A stretch of DNA of 37,649 nucleotides from Patescibacteria group bacterium UBA2023 (lineage in GTDB: Bacteria > Patescibacteriota > Gracilibacteria > BD1-5 > UBA2023): positions 941-38,589 of the forward strand of contig DDBV01000028.1 of NCBI GenBank assembly GCA_002335145.1, written 5' to 3'. A program made the translations under genes and the position numbers. Below the pieces are notes generated by a model. That model searched no databases and was not told the origin of the DNA. It saw only the letters and a program-made list of their open reading frames with translations. Positions 7,843-16,853 of the stretch are shown one piece after another; the first letter of the stretch is position 1, and every line of letters starts with the position of its first letter.

Positions 7843-8526
7843 ATGCAGACCGTCCGAGAAACCCTCAACGAGGGGAAGGCCCCGGCAACTCTCCCGGAAC
7901 GCGGATCCGCGACATTCCTGGTTGTCGTTGTCATGCTTGCACTCACGCTCGCATCGATCGTGTTTTTCAAGGTTGCGAATGCATCGCTCGATCGCTCGAT
8001 CGAAGAAGCAAACCGCCAGATCGCAGACATCGATGCGTCTATCGCCGCGCTCGAATCCGACCACGATATTCGCGCGTACAACTACTACAAGAATGCCCGC
8101 AATGAAGTAGAACGCTCTATTCGTCTCTCCATGGCTCAGCACTATATCACTGAGTTTCAGCGCGTTTCTCAGAAATACGGGATCGACTTCTCGGGATTCG
8201 CCTTCGGAGATAGTAAGGTCACGACTTCGGCCCAGAGTCGTGACCGCGGAGAGGTTGAGTTTGATGCGGTGGAGAAAGTCTCTGAGATGATCCGAGAGTA
8301 CCGCACCGGCAAGGATGATTCGCTTTTCCTCCTCGATCCGGTCATGTCCGTGAACGGAAGTGCTGACCTTCGTAGTTTCTCGGTTGTTTTCCAGATCGAT
8401 GAAGCGACGGTCGACAAGATTCTTGCCGCGGAGACCGCTCCTCGTAGGATCATAGAGTCTGCATCCGGGACGGGATCTGTCGGCTCCGGCTCTACCGGGT
8501 CCGTCATTGAACCGAGTCTCCGATAG
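7843..8526 (+). CDS. PilN-like type IV pilus assembly protein
   Basis: The 227-residue product has one membrane helix near the N-terminus (about residues 24-42), then a coiled-coil stretch (SLDRSIEEANRQIADIDASI) and a C-terminal alpha/beta domain. This is the layout of PilN, the bitopic protein that links cytoplasmic PilM to the pilus alignment complex. The sequence is divergent, so the name rests on topology and on its place before a PilO-like protein and PilC. The last 25 residues are Gly/Ser/Thr-rich and probably disordered. I chose MQTVRETL as the start because it follows the promoter by 31 bases; the frame is open further upstream. The stop is TAG. Confidence 0.62.
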   Translation: MQTVRETLNEGKAPATLPERGSATFLVVVVMLALTLASIVFFKVANASLDRSIEEANRQIADIDASIAALESDHDIRAYNYYKNARNEVERSIRLSMAQHYITEFQRVSQKYGIDFSGFAFGDSKVTTSAQSRDRGEVEFDAVEKVSEMIREYRTGKDDSLFLLDPVMSVNGSADLRSFSVVFQIDEATVDKILAAETAPRRIIESASGTGSVGSGSTGSVIEPSLR

Positions 8527-8554
8527 TCGCCGCTTTCCTTTAAAAACACTCCCT

Positions 8555-9094
8555 ATGAACGCCAACGCTTCCACGCTCTCGTCCCGCGCCATGCTCACAA
8601 CGATCATTGCCATCGTTACGCTCGGACTTCTCTACTTCGTGACCTGGAACGAATACGACCGTTACCTCGCATCCGGCGACCGACTTGCGATGCTCCAGTC
8701 CCGCAAGGCGGAAAGAATGGAAGCCCAGCAGAAGCTTGAGGCCATCCGTGATGAGGTTGCGACACCGGATGTGCGCGCCGACCTCGTCCGATATGCTGGG
8801 GCGTTCCGGGAGGACGAGCTCTATGATCACCTCTTCGAGGGAAGTCGGGATCTCAAGATCGGATCCGTCTCACTCGCCAAGGGATCGCAACTTCCGAACG
8901 GACTCTCTTTCGGAACCGTCTCGCTGAACTTCGAGACGCCCGATATTCCCGCACTCAATCGTTACCTTGAGTACCTCACGAACCAGAATGCCGAGCGTCG
9001 CTATGTTATTAAGTCCGTCTCGTTTCCATACGAACCAGGCATGAGTGGTCCGTTCGGTGTAGGACTCTCGCTTGGTCTCTACTACTACGAATAA
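8555..9094 (+). CDS. PilO-like type IV pilus assembly protein
   Basis: This 179-residue product repeats the topology of the preceding gene: one N-terminal helix (about residues 12-31), a coiled coil (about 35-70, EYDRYLASGDRLAML onwards) and a ferredoxin-like C-terminal domain. That is the PilO pattern, and PilN/PilO normally pair through these regions. Sequence identity to known PilO is low by eye. It starts 28 bases after the PilN-like gene and is followed 12 bases later by pilC, all one operon. The leader before the ATG (ACACTCCCT) shows no Shine-Dalgarno sequence. Confidence 0.6.
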   Translation: MNANASTLSSRAMLTTIIAIVTLGLLYFVTWNEYDRYLASGDRLAMLQSRKAERMEAQQKLEAIRDEVATPDVRADLVRYAGAFREDELYDHLFEGSRDLKIGSVSLAKGSQLPNGLSFGTVSLNFETPDIPALNRYLEYLTNQNAERRYVIKSVSFPYEPGMSGPFGVGLSLGLYYYE

Positions 9095-9106
9095 ATTTTC
9101 CTCATC

Positions 9107-10195
9107 ATGTCCAAGGAACGAGTCATCGTCCAGGAACGCTTCTGGCACCGTATCAGCCCTCGGGACAAAGGTCTCTTCTACCTCCACCTGGGAAACCTCC
9201 TGGAAGGATGAGTAACGCTCATTTCGGCACTCCGGTCGTTTCTCGACAAGACGACCAATCCTCGTATGTACCGGGTCGTAGAGGAGCTTCTGTCGTTCGT
9301 GGATGCGGGAGATCCATTCTCTACGGCCATGAAAAAGCTCCCCACCGCTTTTGGGAAACGTGAAATCGCGATCGTAGAATCTGGTGAGCAGTCCGGAACT
9401 ATGCAACGATCGTTTCTGCGGCTCTCCGAGGAAATTCGTTCCGAGCAGGAGCTCAAATCCAAGGTCAAAGGATCGCTCGCGTACCCGCTCATCATTATCT
9501 GTTTTCTCGTCGGGGCGGTACTTATTATCATGACATACGTCATTCCCAATCTCCTGCCGCTCTTCACGGAGACGGGTGTAGAGTTGCCGCTCGCGACCAG
9601 ATCGCTCGTGGCAACGAGCGAGTTCGTGACAAAGAATTTCTTTCTCATTGTATTCGCTCTCGTTATTGGGATTCTCGGTTTGCGGCTCTATCTCGGCACA
9701 CGGGACGGGCGTATGGCGTTCGAGCGATTCATGCTCGCTATGCCGGTATTGGGACCTGTCTACAAAAATTACTGCATCGTCCGGATCGCTTCGAGTCTCT
9801 CGCTCCTTCTCGGAGCTGGAATCAGTGTCATGAAGGCACTGAGGCTCACGGGGGAGGGGGTAGATGCCCTCACCTATGGAGCCGTCATGGATGATGTGGC
9901 CAAGGGCGTATCCGAATGACGGAAACTCGCTGCCTCGTTCGAGCGGGCTGATCCGGACTTCCGCTATATTTCACAGGATTTTATGCAAATGATTGCCGCA
10001 GCTGAGCAGACGTCCACCGTGGATAAGGTTTCTGGCAAGATCGCCGAACAATACCGACGAGAGGTTGAAAGCTCTCTCTCGGTCCTCGTGAAGTTTGTGG
10101 AGCCAGCGGCACTTTTGCTCGCGGGAGGGTTCGTCTTGTGGTTCGCGCTTGCAATTTTCTCCGCGGTCGTTAAGATTACCGATACTGTCGGATAA
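9107..10195 (+). CDS. pilC: Type IV pilus inner-membrane platform protein PilC/GspF
   Basis: PilC is the polytopic platform on which the pilus ATPase acts. The 362-residue product contains two T2SSF-type domains, each with an amphipathic start and a membrane helix. The first runs from LHLGNLLEGGVTLISAL to AYPLIIICFLVGAVLIIMTY, and the second from RIASSLSLLLGAGISVMKAL to the C-terminal helix LLLAGGFVLWFALAIFSAVV. Two codons are TGA: residue 35 (9209-9211), the second glycine of LLEGGVTL, where the family has LxxGxxL, and residue 271 (9917-9919, GVSE-G-RKL). Termination at the first would leave 34 residues. It is slightly shorter than the usual 400 residues. The partner ATPases PilB and PilT are not in the window. 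Confidence 0.88.
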
Positions 10196-10205
10196 TCCCT
10201 TGCCC

Positions 10206-10769
10206 ATGCGATTCTCGGCCGATAAATCCGGCTTTACGCTCGTGGAACTCCTGGTGGCCATCACGATCATCGCTATTCTCGGGGTTGCCATGTATGTGCC
10301 ATACCAGCGGTATGAGCGGATTGCGCGCGTGCGTGTCAGTGCGGAGCATGTGGAACAGACGGTGACCGAGGCTCGGACGCTCGCTCGCAGTGGCTACATG
10401 ATGCCGAAGACAGATACCAATGCCAATCTCGGCGTGTTATTCGAGCGGGGATCGTCTTCAGTCCGAATACTTGCATATCCTCATGGGACCGACACCGGAT
10501 CCATCTCTCTCGCTGGTACGGGCGTGGCAGTAATCCGCACCGTGGCTCTCGCCGCGAATGTGTCCCTCACTGACCTGCCTTCGGGCGTTGATTCGTTGCT
10601 TTTGTATTTTACTGCCCCGCGAGCCGAGGTCACCGCACTCGACCTCGATGGCGTTGTGCCGACCGCCCTTCCTGCCGGTACGGGGGCTGTTGTCGTGGGG
10701 TTTTCTGGTGCCCTCGCTCCCGTAGACGAGCCAGGAGGACTCCTTCGTTCCGTTGTTATTCGTCATTAA
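10206..10769 (+). CDS. Type IV prepilin-like protein
   Basis: The 187-residue product begins MRFSADKSGFTLVELLVAIT: a short basic leader, a prepilin peptidase site between Gly9 and Phe10, Glu at +5 of the mature protein, and the hydrophobic helix that anchors and later packs in the pilus core. The rest is a beta-rich globular domain. It is the first of three prepilins in a row and could be a major or minor (GspH/FimT-like) pilin. The gap to pilC is 10 bases; the peptidase PilD is not in the window. Confidence 0.82.
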   Translation: MRFSADKSGFTLVELLVAITIIAILGVAMYVPYQRYERIARVRVSAEHVEQTVTEARTLARSGYMMPKTDTNANLGVLFERGSSSVRILAYPHGTDTGSISLAGTGVAVIRTVALAANVSLTDLPSGVDSLLLYFTAPRAEVTALDLDGVVPTALPAGTGAVVVGFSGALAPVDEPGGLLRSVVIRH

Positions 10770-10778
10770 TCTCCTGCC

Positions 10779-11414
10779 ATGCGGTATTCGCGATCGGCCT
10801 TTACTCTCGTAGAGCTCATGGTGGCGAGCGTTGTTTTTACCATCGGATTCATCGGAGCATATCTGCTCGTGGAATCTGGTAATTCCCTCGCGGTCAAGGC
10901 AAAGAACGATATTGTCGCTGCGAGCGTCTTGCGCGAGCAATACGAGCTCGTCAAAAACCTTCGGGATTCCGATTGGATCCAGCTTCGCAACTGGGATTCG
11001 ATTGAGCCGTACAAGGTCACCGATCCGAGATACCCCATCGACTCTCGCACGCGTTTGGAATCGGGATACTATGTCATCGAATCGAATTTCGATCTTCTCA
11101 AGCCACTGCGAATCTCGCGTTTGCCGGATACATGGTCTCCAACTTCGGCAACCATTGTGACGGATATGTCATCGGTCGCTCCGGTCGTTCGACTTTGTCT
11201 CGATTCGCATGGACGCTACGTTCATGCGTGTCCAGCCGGAGCTCGGCGGTTGCCTTATGCATCGTACTTTCGGGTCGAGCCACTCTCCACGACCGATGCT
11301 GCGGGGGTGATTCCGGTCGCCGACGCGTGGAAATTCACCTTTTCTTTCGTCTCTGTTGAGCGAGGATATCGTCTCTACGAGGTCTCGGCAATCCTCTCTG
11401 ACTGGAAGCAATAA
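10779..11414 (+). CDS. Minor pilin-like protein, PilV/GspI type
   Basis: The 211-residue product starts MRYSRSAFTLVELMVASVVF, a prepilin signal in which the residue before the cleavage site is Ala7 instead of the usual Gly (cleavage before Phe8, Glu at +5). Such variants occur in minor pilins. The hydrophobic helix (about 8-30) is followed by a globular domain with two cysteines (CLDSHGRYVHAC), which could form a disulfide. It lies 9 bases after the previous pilin and 9 bases before the next, in the position of a PilV/GspI-like initiator component. Confidence 0.75.
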   Translation: MRYSRSAFTLVELMVASVVFTIGFIGAYLLVESGNSLAVKAKNDIVAASVLREQYELVKNLRDSDWIQLRNWDSIEPYKVTDPRYPIDSRTRLESGYYVIESNFDLLKPLRISRLPDTWSPTSATIVTDMSSVAPVVRLCLDSHGRYVHACPAGARRLPYASYFRVEPLSTTDAAGVIPVADAWKFTFSFVSVERGYRLYEVSAILSDWKQ

Positions 11415-11423
11415 CCACCTGCC

Positions 11424-12041
11424 ATGCGAAAATACGTTCCTTCTGGATTCACGCTCATCGAACTCGTGGTGGCAATCACGATTTTCGCCATCATCATGGT
11501 GTCGATCTTCGCGATCTATGTGAATATCGTTTCCACAAACAAGAAACTCGAACTCACTCGCCGTCTTCAGGACAATGTCCGACTCATTACCGAGACGGTT
11601 GCCTCCGATGTGCGTGACCAGGGAGTAGACTTCGGTGCGTACTCGCTTATGGCCGCCGCCGGATACGGGCTCGATTATGCTGGTTCTGGAAATACTATTC
11701 TCGCGATCAAGGGGGGGATCGAATACTTCGCCGTGAATGAGTCGGGCGTCATATGTACCTCCGCCGATCTTGCTGACCCGAGAGTCTCTTGTACGTTCGG
11801 TCGTCGTGATGGGGGAATTGTTGAGCTGGTCGGCACGTCTGATGCTAAGATCCGAAATCTGCGGTTCTACATTTCGGGGGCAGATCCGGATGCTATCACG
11901 AGCGAGGACTTCGTCCCGAAGGTGCTCGTCTCATTCGAGATCGGTATAGCGTCCGGAAAAGGGCTCGCTTCCCGCTGGGCTGAGCCATCGTACATTCGGG
12001 TTCAGACAGTGATTTCCGAGAAGCCGTACAAATCTTTCTAA
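11424..12041 (+). CDS. Minor pilin-like protein, PilW/GspJ type
   Basis: The 205-residue product begins MRKYVPSGFTLIELVVAITI, a canonical prepilin leader with Gly8 before the cleavage site and Glu at +5. The N-terminal helix continues to about residue 35 (KLELTRRLQDNVRLITETV follows, typical of PilW/GspJ), then a beta-rich domain with two cysteines (VICTSADL and VSCTF). It is third in the pilin series, consistent with the GspH-I-J-K order of minor pilins that prime assembly. Confidence 0.75.
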   Translation: MRKYVPSGFTLIELVVAITIFAIIMVSIFAIYVNIVSTNKKLELTRRLQDNVRLITETVASDVRDQGVDFGAYSLMAAAGYGLDYAGSGNTILAIKGGIEYFAVNESGVICTSADLADPRVSCTFGRRDGGIVELVGTSDAKIRNLRFYISGADPDAITSEDFVPKVLVSFEIGIASGKGLASRWAEPSYIRVQTVISEKPYKSF

Positions 12042-12051
12042 TTTCTCGCCC

Positions 12052-12906
12052 ATGTGTCTCTCGCGATCCGGATACTCTTCCATTATCGCCATGCTCATGA
12101 CAGCGTTTCTCGTAGCACTCTCGGCAGGGGTGCTCTCGGTCATGGTACAGAATGCCGGTGTGAGCCGAACGGTCCTCCAGGGAACAGAAGCATCTATTGC
12201 TGCGGAGAGTGGTCTGGAATACGCTCTGCTCAAGATCCGCAATCATCGTGCTGGGTTCGAGGACCGCATCGCTCCCGATGATCGCGAACGCACGCTCATC
12301 TCGGCGTTGGCAGCCGATATTCCCGCCGAGATGCGTTATGATATTGATGCCGCGGGGACTGCGTATAGCGGGACGCTCGCTCCCGGGGAATTCGCCGTTT
12401 TCTCGCTCTTTACGGACCCGGGAGTACCGACTGGGACGGGATCAAAACACCCGAATCCGACCGGATACCGTGCCATGGTGCCGACGAGCGGTTTCGTATT
12501 CTCCGCGGATGGGGACTTCGCATGGAATATTATCGCAAGTGACTCCGCTGGTCAAACCTACGGGATCGTCGGGACTGGATCATTGACGAGGCCCGTTGGG
12601 TCCGATACTTCTGCGGTCGTCTCGAGTGGCACCCGTAAAGACTTTGATGCGACCGCCGCAACATTCGATCTTTCGTCGCAGACGATCGCCTCGTTTCTTT
12701 CTGCGTACGAAAATGCGTACTTCGTGGTCCAGAACTATACCGGGACCGATCGCGTGTATTCCATGTCGGCAGCGACCGATTTCGGCTTCCCGGCACACCG
12801 GATCGTCGCGTCGGGGATCGTGGGGAACATCCGGCAGAATGTCGCGCTGCAAGAAGATTCGAATCGTTTGTTCGAGGTGCTCAAGTACAGCCTGTTCGCG
12901 CATTAA
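12052..12906 (+). CDS. PilX-like pilus assembly protein
   Basis: The 284-residue product has a short leader and a hydrophobic N-terminal helix (SGYSSIIAMLMTAFLVALSA) followed by GTEASIAAESGLEYALLKI. That pattern of an alpha helix carrying E-S-G-L-E is typical of the PilX N-terminal domain and of GspK. It lacks the F-T-L-x-E motif of the three preceding prepilins, so processing by PilD is uncertain. The large C-terminal domain is Ser/Thr/Gly-rich. It is the last gene of the pilus operon. Confidence 0.65.
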   Translation: MCLSRSGYSSIIAMLMTAFLVALSAGVLSVMVQNAGVSRTVLQGTEASIAAESGLEYALLKIRNHRAGFEDRIAPDDRERTLISALAADIPAEMRYDIDAAGTAYSGTLAPGEFAVFSLFTDPGVPTGTGSKHPNPTGYRAMVPTSGFVFSADGDFAWNIIASDSAGQTYGIVGTGSLTRPVGSDTSAVVSSGTRKDFDATAATFDLSSQTIASFLSAYENAYFVVQNYTGTDRVYSMSAATDFGFPAHRIVASGIVGNIRQNVALQEDSNRLFEVLKYSLFAH

Positions 12907-13011
12907 AAAAAGACCAAAAAATGTCTGTATCCGAGGCTCGTGACGAATGGTTTGCTCAACTTTCGCACGATTATTCCCACCAAGTCCCGGTGTGGATGTG
13001 GCGGGTTTTTG

Positions 13012-13033
13012 GTGGCTCATCGCCACTCTTTTT
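13012..13033 (+). terminator. Possible terminator of the pilus operon
   Basis: A short hairpin, GTGGC-TCATC-GCCAC, is followed by TCTTTTT. It lies about 105 bases after the last pilus gene and just before the metG promoter. The stem is only 5 bp, so this is tentative. The rest of the 200-base gap (12907-13106) shows nothing else I can name. Confidence 0.35.
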
Positions 13034-13035
13034 AT

Positions 13036-13063
13036 TTGAATTTGAGAGATTCGCGGGTAATAT
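13036..13063 (+). promoter_or_regulatory. Predicted promoter of metG
   Basis: TTGAAT (13036-13041), a 16-base spacer and TAATAT (13058-13063), ending 44 bases before the metG ATG. Confidence 0.45.
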
Positions 13064-13106
13064 ACGCCTTCATGGTGCGAATCTTACCTGTTTTAACCGA
13101 TCAACG

Positions 13107-14636
13107 ATGTCCGATCGTCCGTCATTCTACGTCTCCACTCCCATCTACTACTCCAACGGTGTCCCGCATATCGGCCATGCGTACGCCACTATTATTGCTG
13201 AGACGATCGCTCGGTACAAGCGTTTTTGTGGGTACGATGTCAAATTCTCTACCGGCGTAGATGAAAATAGCCAGAAAGTCGTAGAAAAAGCCGAGGAAGC
13301 CAAGATGTCCCCGGAGTCTTATGCGGACATGATGGCGGCTAAGCACAAGGCCGTATGGGACGGACTCGGAATTACTTATACCGATTTCGTCCGGACTCGC
13401 GATCCTCGGCATTTTGCGGTCGTACAGGAGATGCTCCAACGATCATACGATTCGGGCGATATCTACCTCGGCACGTACGAGGGGAAGTATTGCGTGGGAT
13501 GCGAGGAGTTTAAGTGCGATGCCGACCTCAATGAGGCTGGTCGCTGCCCTCTTCATCCGGATCGTGAGATCAGCGTGCTCTCCGAACAAAACTACTTTTT
13601 TCGTCTTTCCAAATACCAAGATCGTCTGCTCGCACTCTACGAAGCGCGTCCTGATTTTGTGGTTCCGAGTCATCGATTTCGCGAGGTTATAGAATTCGTC
13701 CGCGGTGGACTCGATGACTTCTCCATCTCGCGTGCCGGCAGCACTTTCGGTATTCCGCTTCCGTTCGACCCCGAGCATGTTACCTATGTTTGGTATGACG
13801 CGCTTTTCAATTACTATACGGCGTGTACGGACGGACAAGAGCGTTTCTTTCCGGCAGATCTGCATATCGTTGGCAAGGAGATCCTCCGTTTTCATGCTAT
13901 CTATTGGCCGGCGATGCTCTGGTCCGTAGGACTCGATCTCCCTGCGAATATCCTTGCGACGTGATTCATTACTATCGAGGGCCAGAAGATCTCCAAGTCT
14001 CTCGGGAACGTCATTGATCCGGTGGAATTTTCCCGCGAATACCCGCGTGAACTCATGGATCTCTACCTCCTGCATAGTTTTCCGGTCGGATCCGATGGGG
14101 ATTTTTCCATCGGCCAAGCGACACACTCCTACAATGCACATCTAGCGAACAATATCGGAAACCTCCTCAATCGGTTTCTTGTTCTCACGCTCAAGATCGG
14201 GGGGGGCGTGTCTGGCACGGCTTCGGATGCGGTATTTCTTGCCGACCGCGCGAATATGGAGAGGGAGTATGTTGCGGCTCTCGGGCGATGCGACCTACGT
14301 GCCGCACTCGAAGCGGTATTCCAGTTTGCGGATACGCTCAATAAGTACCTCGACACCAAGCGTCCGTGGGAGCTCGTATCCGATGAATCTAGGCATCCGG
14401 AAGTCGCGGATGTGCTCTTGCATCTCGGCGAGGGACTCTATGCAATGGCGTGCATGCTTATGCCGTTTTTCCCAGCAAAAATGGAGGAATTACTCGCTCG
14501 GATCGGTAGAGGGGATGATGTTCATCGAATCATCGCGGGGAGCCTGCCCCTTGACGCTGGCATTCCCTTTGCGTCGCGCTTCGAAGTGGCAGAGAAGGGT
14601 GTTCCGCTCTTCGCTCGGATCGATGTATCGAAATAA
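13107..14636 (+). CDS. metG: Methionyl-tRNA synthetase
   Basis: MetG charges initiator and elongator tRNA with methionine. The 509-residue product has the class I signatures HIGH (HIGHAYA, residues 21-24) and KMSKS in the form KISKS (294-298), plus the zinc-knuckle region YCVGCEEFKC...CPLH (about 128-150). Codon 286 is TGA (13962-13964) in ANILAT-G-FITIEGQKISKS, where the family has an invariant glycine (HGFLTxxGxKMSKS). The length fits the short bacterial form without the C-terminal tRNA-binding dimerisation domain. I chose the ATG at 13107 (MSDRPSFYVSTPIYYSNG); the open frame extends to 12921, but those residues are not MetRS. Confidence 0.93.
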
Positions 14637-14711
14637 GGCTCAACAAAGCCAAAGTATAAAACATATACCGAGAGTCGTCGCTTTGTAGAGGCAAAAAATA
14701 AAAAAATTCCC

Positions 14712-14739
14712 TTGCATTTATTTTTGGACACCCTATACT
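14712..14739 (+). promoter_or_regulatory. Predicted promoter of the HU gene
   Basis: TTGCAT (14712-14717), a 16-base spacer and TATACT (14734-14739), ending 31 bases before the ATG. The 133-base gap after metG is AT-rich and otherwise shows only short inverted repeats with no convincing terminator. Confidence 0.6.
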
Positions 14740-14769
14740 GTCCTCGGTTACATTCTTATTCATACCATT

Positions 14770-15042
14770 ATGAAGAAGCAGGACTTTATCAAGGCAGTCG
14801 CCACGAAGGCAGGGCTTTCCCAGGACGCTGTCTCGAAGGCTCTCAATACCATGATCGATGTTATCATGGCAGAGCTCAAGAAGGGGAACGAGATCAACAT
14901 CACCGGATTCGGTGCATTCAAGGTCTCGACCCGCGCAGCTCGCAACGGAGTCAACCCTCGCACCAAGGCGAAGATCTCCATCCCCGCGATGAAGTCTCCC
15001 GTCTTCCGCGCTGGTAAGACCCTCAAGGAGGTTGTCCGTTAA
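14770..15042 (+). CDS. HU/IHF-family DNA-binding protein
   Basis: The 90-residue product is a complete HU-type nucleoid protein: MKKQDFIKAVATKAGLSQDA at the N-terminal helices, the GNEINITGFGAFKV core, and the DNA-binding arm RNGVNPRTKAKISIPA (family form RxGRNPxTGxxIxIPA). It ends in KTLKEVV as the family does. It bends DNA as a dimer. It has its own promoter and terminator, so it is a single-gene unit, and it uses no UGA codon. Confidence 0.93.
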   Translation: MKKQDFIKAVATKAGLSQDAVSKALNTMIDVIMAELKKGNEINITGFGAFKVSTRAARNGVNPRTKAKISIPAMKSPVFRAGKTLKEVVR

Positions 15043-15057
15043 TAGGATGCCCCACAG

Positions 15058-15082
15058 AAGACCGCTCCGGCGGTCTTTTTTT
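15058..15082 (+). terminator. Rho-independent terminator of the HU gene
   Basis: Perfect 8-bp stem AAGACCGC / GCGGTCTT with loop TCCG, followed by T's to 15082. The end of the T-run supplies the TT of the next promoter's -35 box. Confidence 0.88.
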
Positions 15083-15109
15083 GACTTCGCTCGGCTTTCG
15101 TGATAGAGT
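15081..15109 (+). promoter_or_regulatory. Predicted promoter of the RsbW-like gene
   Basis: TTGACT (15081-15086), a 17-base spacer and TAGAGT (15104-15109), ending 29 bases before the ATG. It begins inside the T-tract of the HU terminator. Confidence 0.65.
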
Positions 15110-15137
15110 GTAGGAGATTAATTCTCCCTTAATCCCC

Positions 15138-15668
15138 ATGAGCGTCTCCCTCTCTCTGGCGGAGCATGACTACGATTTTTGTCTCGCGATGCTCCAGCGT
15201 GAGTTCACGGACTTCTCGCAGGCGCGGGTAGAATTGCTGTTTCCTGCCGAATATCGATATTCGAAGACGCTCCGCGATCTCGTATCGTTCATGCTTGAGC
15301 AGACATCCATCAATTCTCCGTGGAATCGCCGCTTCGCGCTCATTACGGACGAGCTCGTGAACAACTCCATCGAGCACGGCAGTCGGGAGGGGGATGTCAA
15401 TACATTCGTGTGTGATATTTCGACCGAAGAATCGAAACTCAATATCAAACTCTCCGTCTCAGATTCGGGACACGGACCTCGTCCGCTCGACGCTTCGGCA
15501 ATGCGAAAAGTGCGTGAAGAAAAAATTCAAAAAGGTTTTCTCAAGCATACGGGTACCCGTGGACGCGGATTGTTCCAGATTATCGAAAATCTCGTGGACG
15601 CTCTTGAATTCGAGGATAGTCCGTCCGGAGGGTTGACGGTCTCTGCTCGCAAGACGTTCGCTCTCTAG
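15138..15668 (+). CDS. RsbW-like anti-sigma/ATP-binding kinase domain protein
   Basis: The 176-residue product has a GHKL (HATPase) fold of the RsbW/SpoIIAB serine-kinase type. The N box is DELVNNSIEHG (Glu72, Asn75-76), the G1 box is VSDSGHGP (about 107-114), and the G2 box is GTRGRGLFQII (139-149). There is no histidine-kinase dimerisation domain. In other bacteria such proteins bind a sigma factor and phosphorylate a STAS antagonist. No sigma factor or STAS gene is next to it, so the target is unknown. It is a single-gene unit with its own promoter and terminator. Confidence 0.78.
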   Translation: MSVSLSLAEHDYDFCLAMLQREFTDFSQARVELLFPAEYRYSKTLRDLVSFMLEQTSINSPWNRRFALITDELVNNSIEHGSREGDVNTFVCDISTEESKLNIKLSVSDSGHGPRPLDASAMRKVREEKIQKGFLKHTGTRGRGLFQIIENLVDALEFEDSPSGGLTVSARKTFAL

Positions 15669-15684
15669 TGTATGAGATGTATTT

Positions 15685-15708
15685 GGTCGTCTTCGGGGAC
15701 GACCTTTT
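15685..15708 (+). terminator. Rho-independent terminator after the RsbW-like gene
   Basis: 7-bp stem GGTCGTC / GACGACC, loop TTCGGG, followed by TTTT. It sits in the 57-base gap before the convergent recombinase gene. Confidence 0.75.
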
Positions 15709-15725
15709 GTCTCGGTGTGTCCGAA

Positions 15726-16769
15726 TTACTCATGATCGCCTTCGTTCCCGTCACAGAAGACTCGCCGATGCGCCTCGCGGAGTTTCGGATTCGTGACATG
15801 CGTATAGACCTGGGTCGTCATGATGCTCGAGTGGCCGAGCATTTCCTGTATGGAGCGTATATCCGTACCGTGCGAGAGGAGTGTCGTTGCAAACGAATGT
15901 CGGAGCGTATGGGCGGATACTGGCTTATTGATGCCCGCAGCGACTGCTCGCTTCCGGATCATGTCGGTAATGAAGATCCTCGTGAGACGGACAGACTCGT
16001 TATCGAGATTCGCATTTTTCGCATCGTCACGGCGGTAATTATGCCGGATGAAGAGGGGAGAAAAACCGTCATCCCGCCGATCGAGGTATTGATCGATCCA
16101 TCGGCGAGCCTCGGCAGAGATGTAGACGGTCCGGATTTTCCGACCCTTTCCGCGGACACTCAATTCGTCCATGTTGTCTCTGAGGTCCCTGCGATCCAGG
16201 CGCACTAATTCAGAGATACGCAATCCGGTAGAGTAAATGCATTCGGTGATCGCACGATCTCGGACATCTTGTATCCGCTCCTCTCCGATATGCGCGAAAA
16301 ACCTGGGTAATTCTTCTTCGTCCAAGAATGTCACATGTCTCGGCGCGGGCTTGGCGAGATCGATTGTCGTAGGATCGAGAGTCTCGTATCAGGCCTTTTT
16401 CAGGTACTTGAGAAACGACCGAATCGAAATGATATGGGCGTTTACGGTCGTAATGCTCAGGTGTTGATCGTGGAGCGCGATTCGGAAATCCCGGATGTCC
16501 TCCCGAGAGAGATCCTCGATCATCGCTGGATGACGGAGGCTGAGGATGCGTTGGCGTTCGCGCAGCTCGCGCCGATCTATGCTCGTATCGAGGTAGAGTG
16601 TTTTCGAGGAGGCCCGATTGTCATCCACTTTTTCCTCGGCGAGCCCCGGCATCATGTGACAGGCGAGTCGAAACAGGTGAAACGCGTATTGTTCCGTGGT
16701 TTTGGGGCTCGCATCTCGTTCGAGACGGAGGTGGGTGAGGAATTCGTCGATGGCCGGAATCAGCTTCAT
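15726..16769 (-). CDS. Tyrosine recombinase, XerC/XerD type
   Basis: The 347-residue product has an N-terminal core-binding (SAM-like) domain (about 1-125; [33 protein letters not shown]) and a catalytic domain. The catalytic residues are visible: Arg in STGLRISEL (about 184), Lys in GKGRKIRTV, His and Arg in [15 protein letters not shown], His in MLGHSS and the nucleophile Tyr in TQVYTHV (about 322). Codon 127 is TGA (16391-16389) at the domain junction, LKKA-G-YETL. XerC/D-type enzymes resolve chromosome dimers at dif; with only one such gene in view, a single-Xer system is possible. I found no phage genes nearby, so it is probably chromosomal housekeeping. The stop is TAA. Confidence 0.86.
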
Positions 16770-16853
16770 GCATCCATTTTATCCGAACCACCGTAAACGC
16801 AAGAGAGATAATGCGCTCCTCGATTTTCCGTTCCTCGTTTTTTTTTATGGCTG

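Noticed and set aside
12921..13106. N-terminal extension of MetG or a separate small gene before it
   Set aside because: The residues do not resemble MetRS, and the stretch contains the likely terminator and promoter; the start at 13107 matches the family.
14637..14769. tRNA or small RNA gene in the gap between metG and the HU gene
   Set aside because: No cloverleaf or TTCGA-type T-loop is present; only AT-rich sequence and a promoter are seen. The same search of the other gaps found no tRNA.
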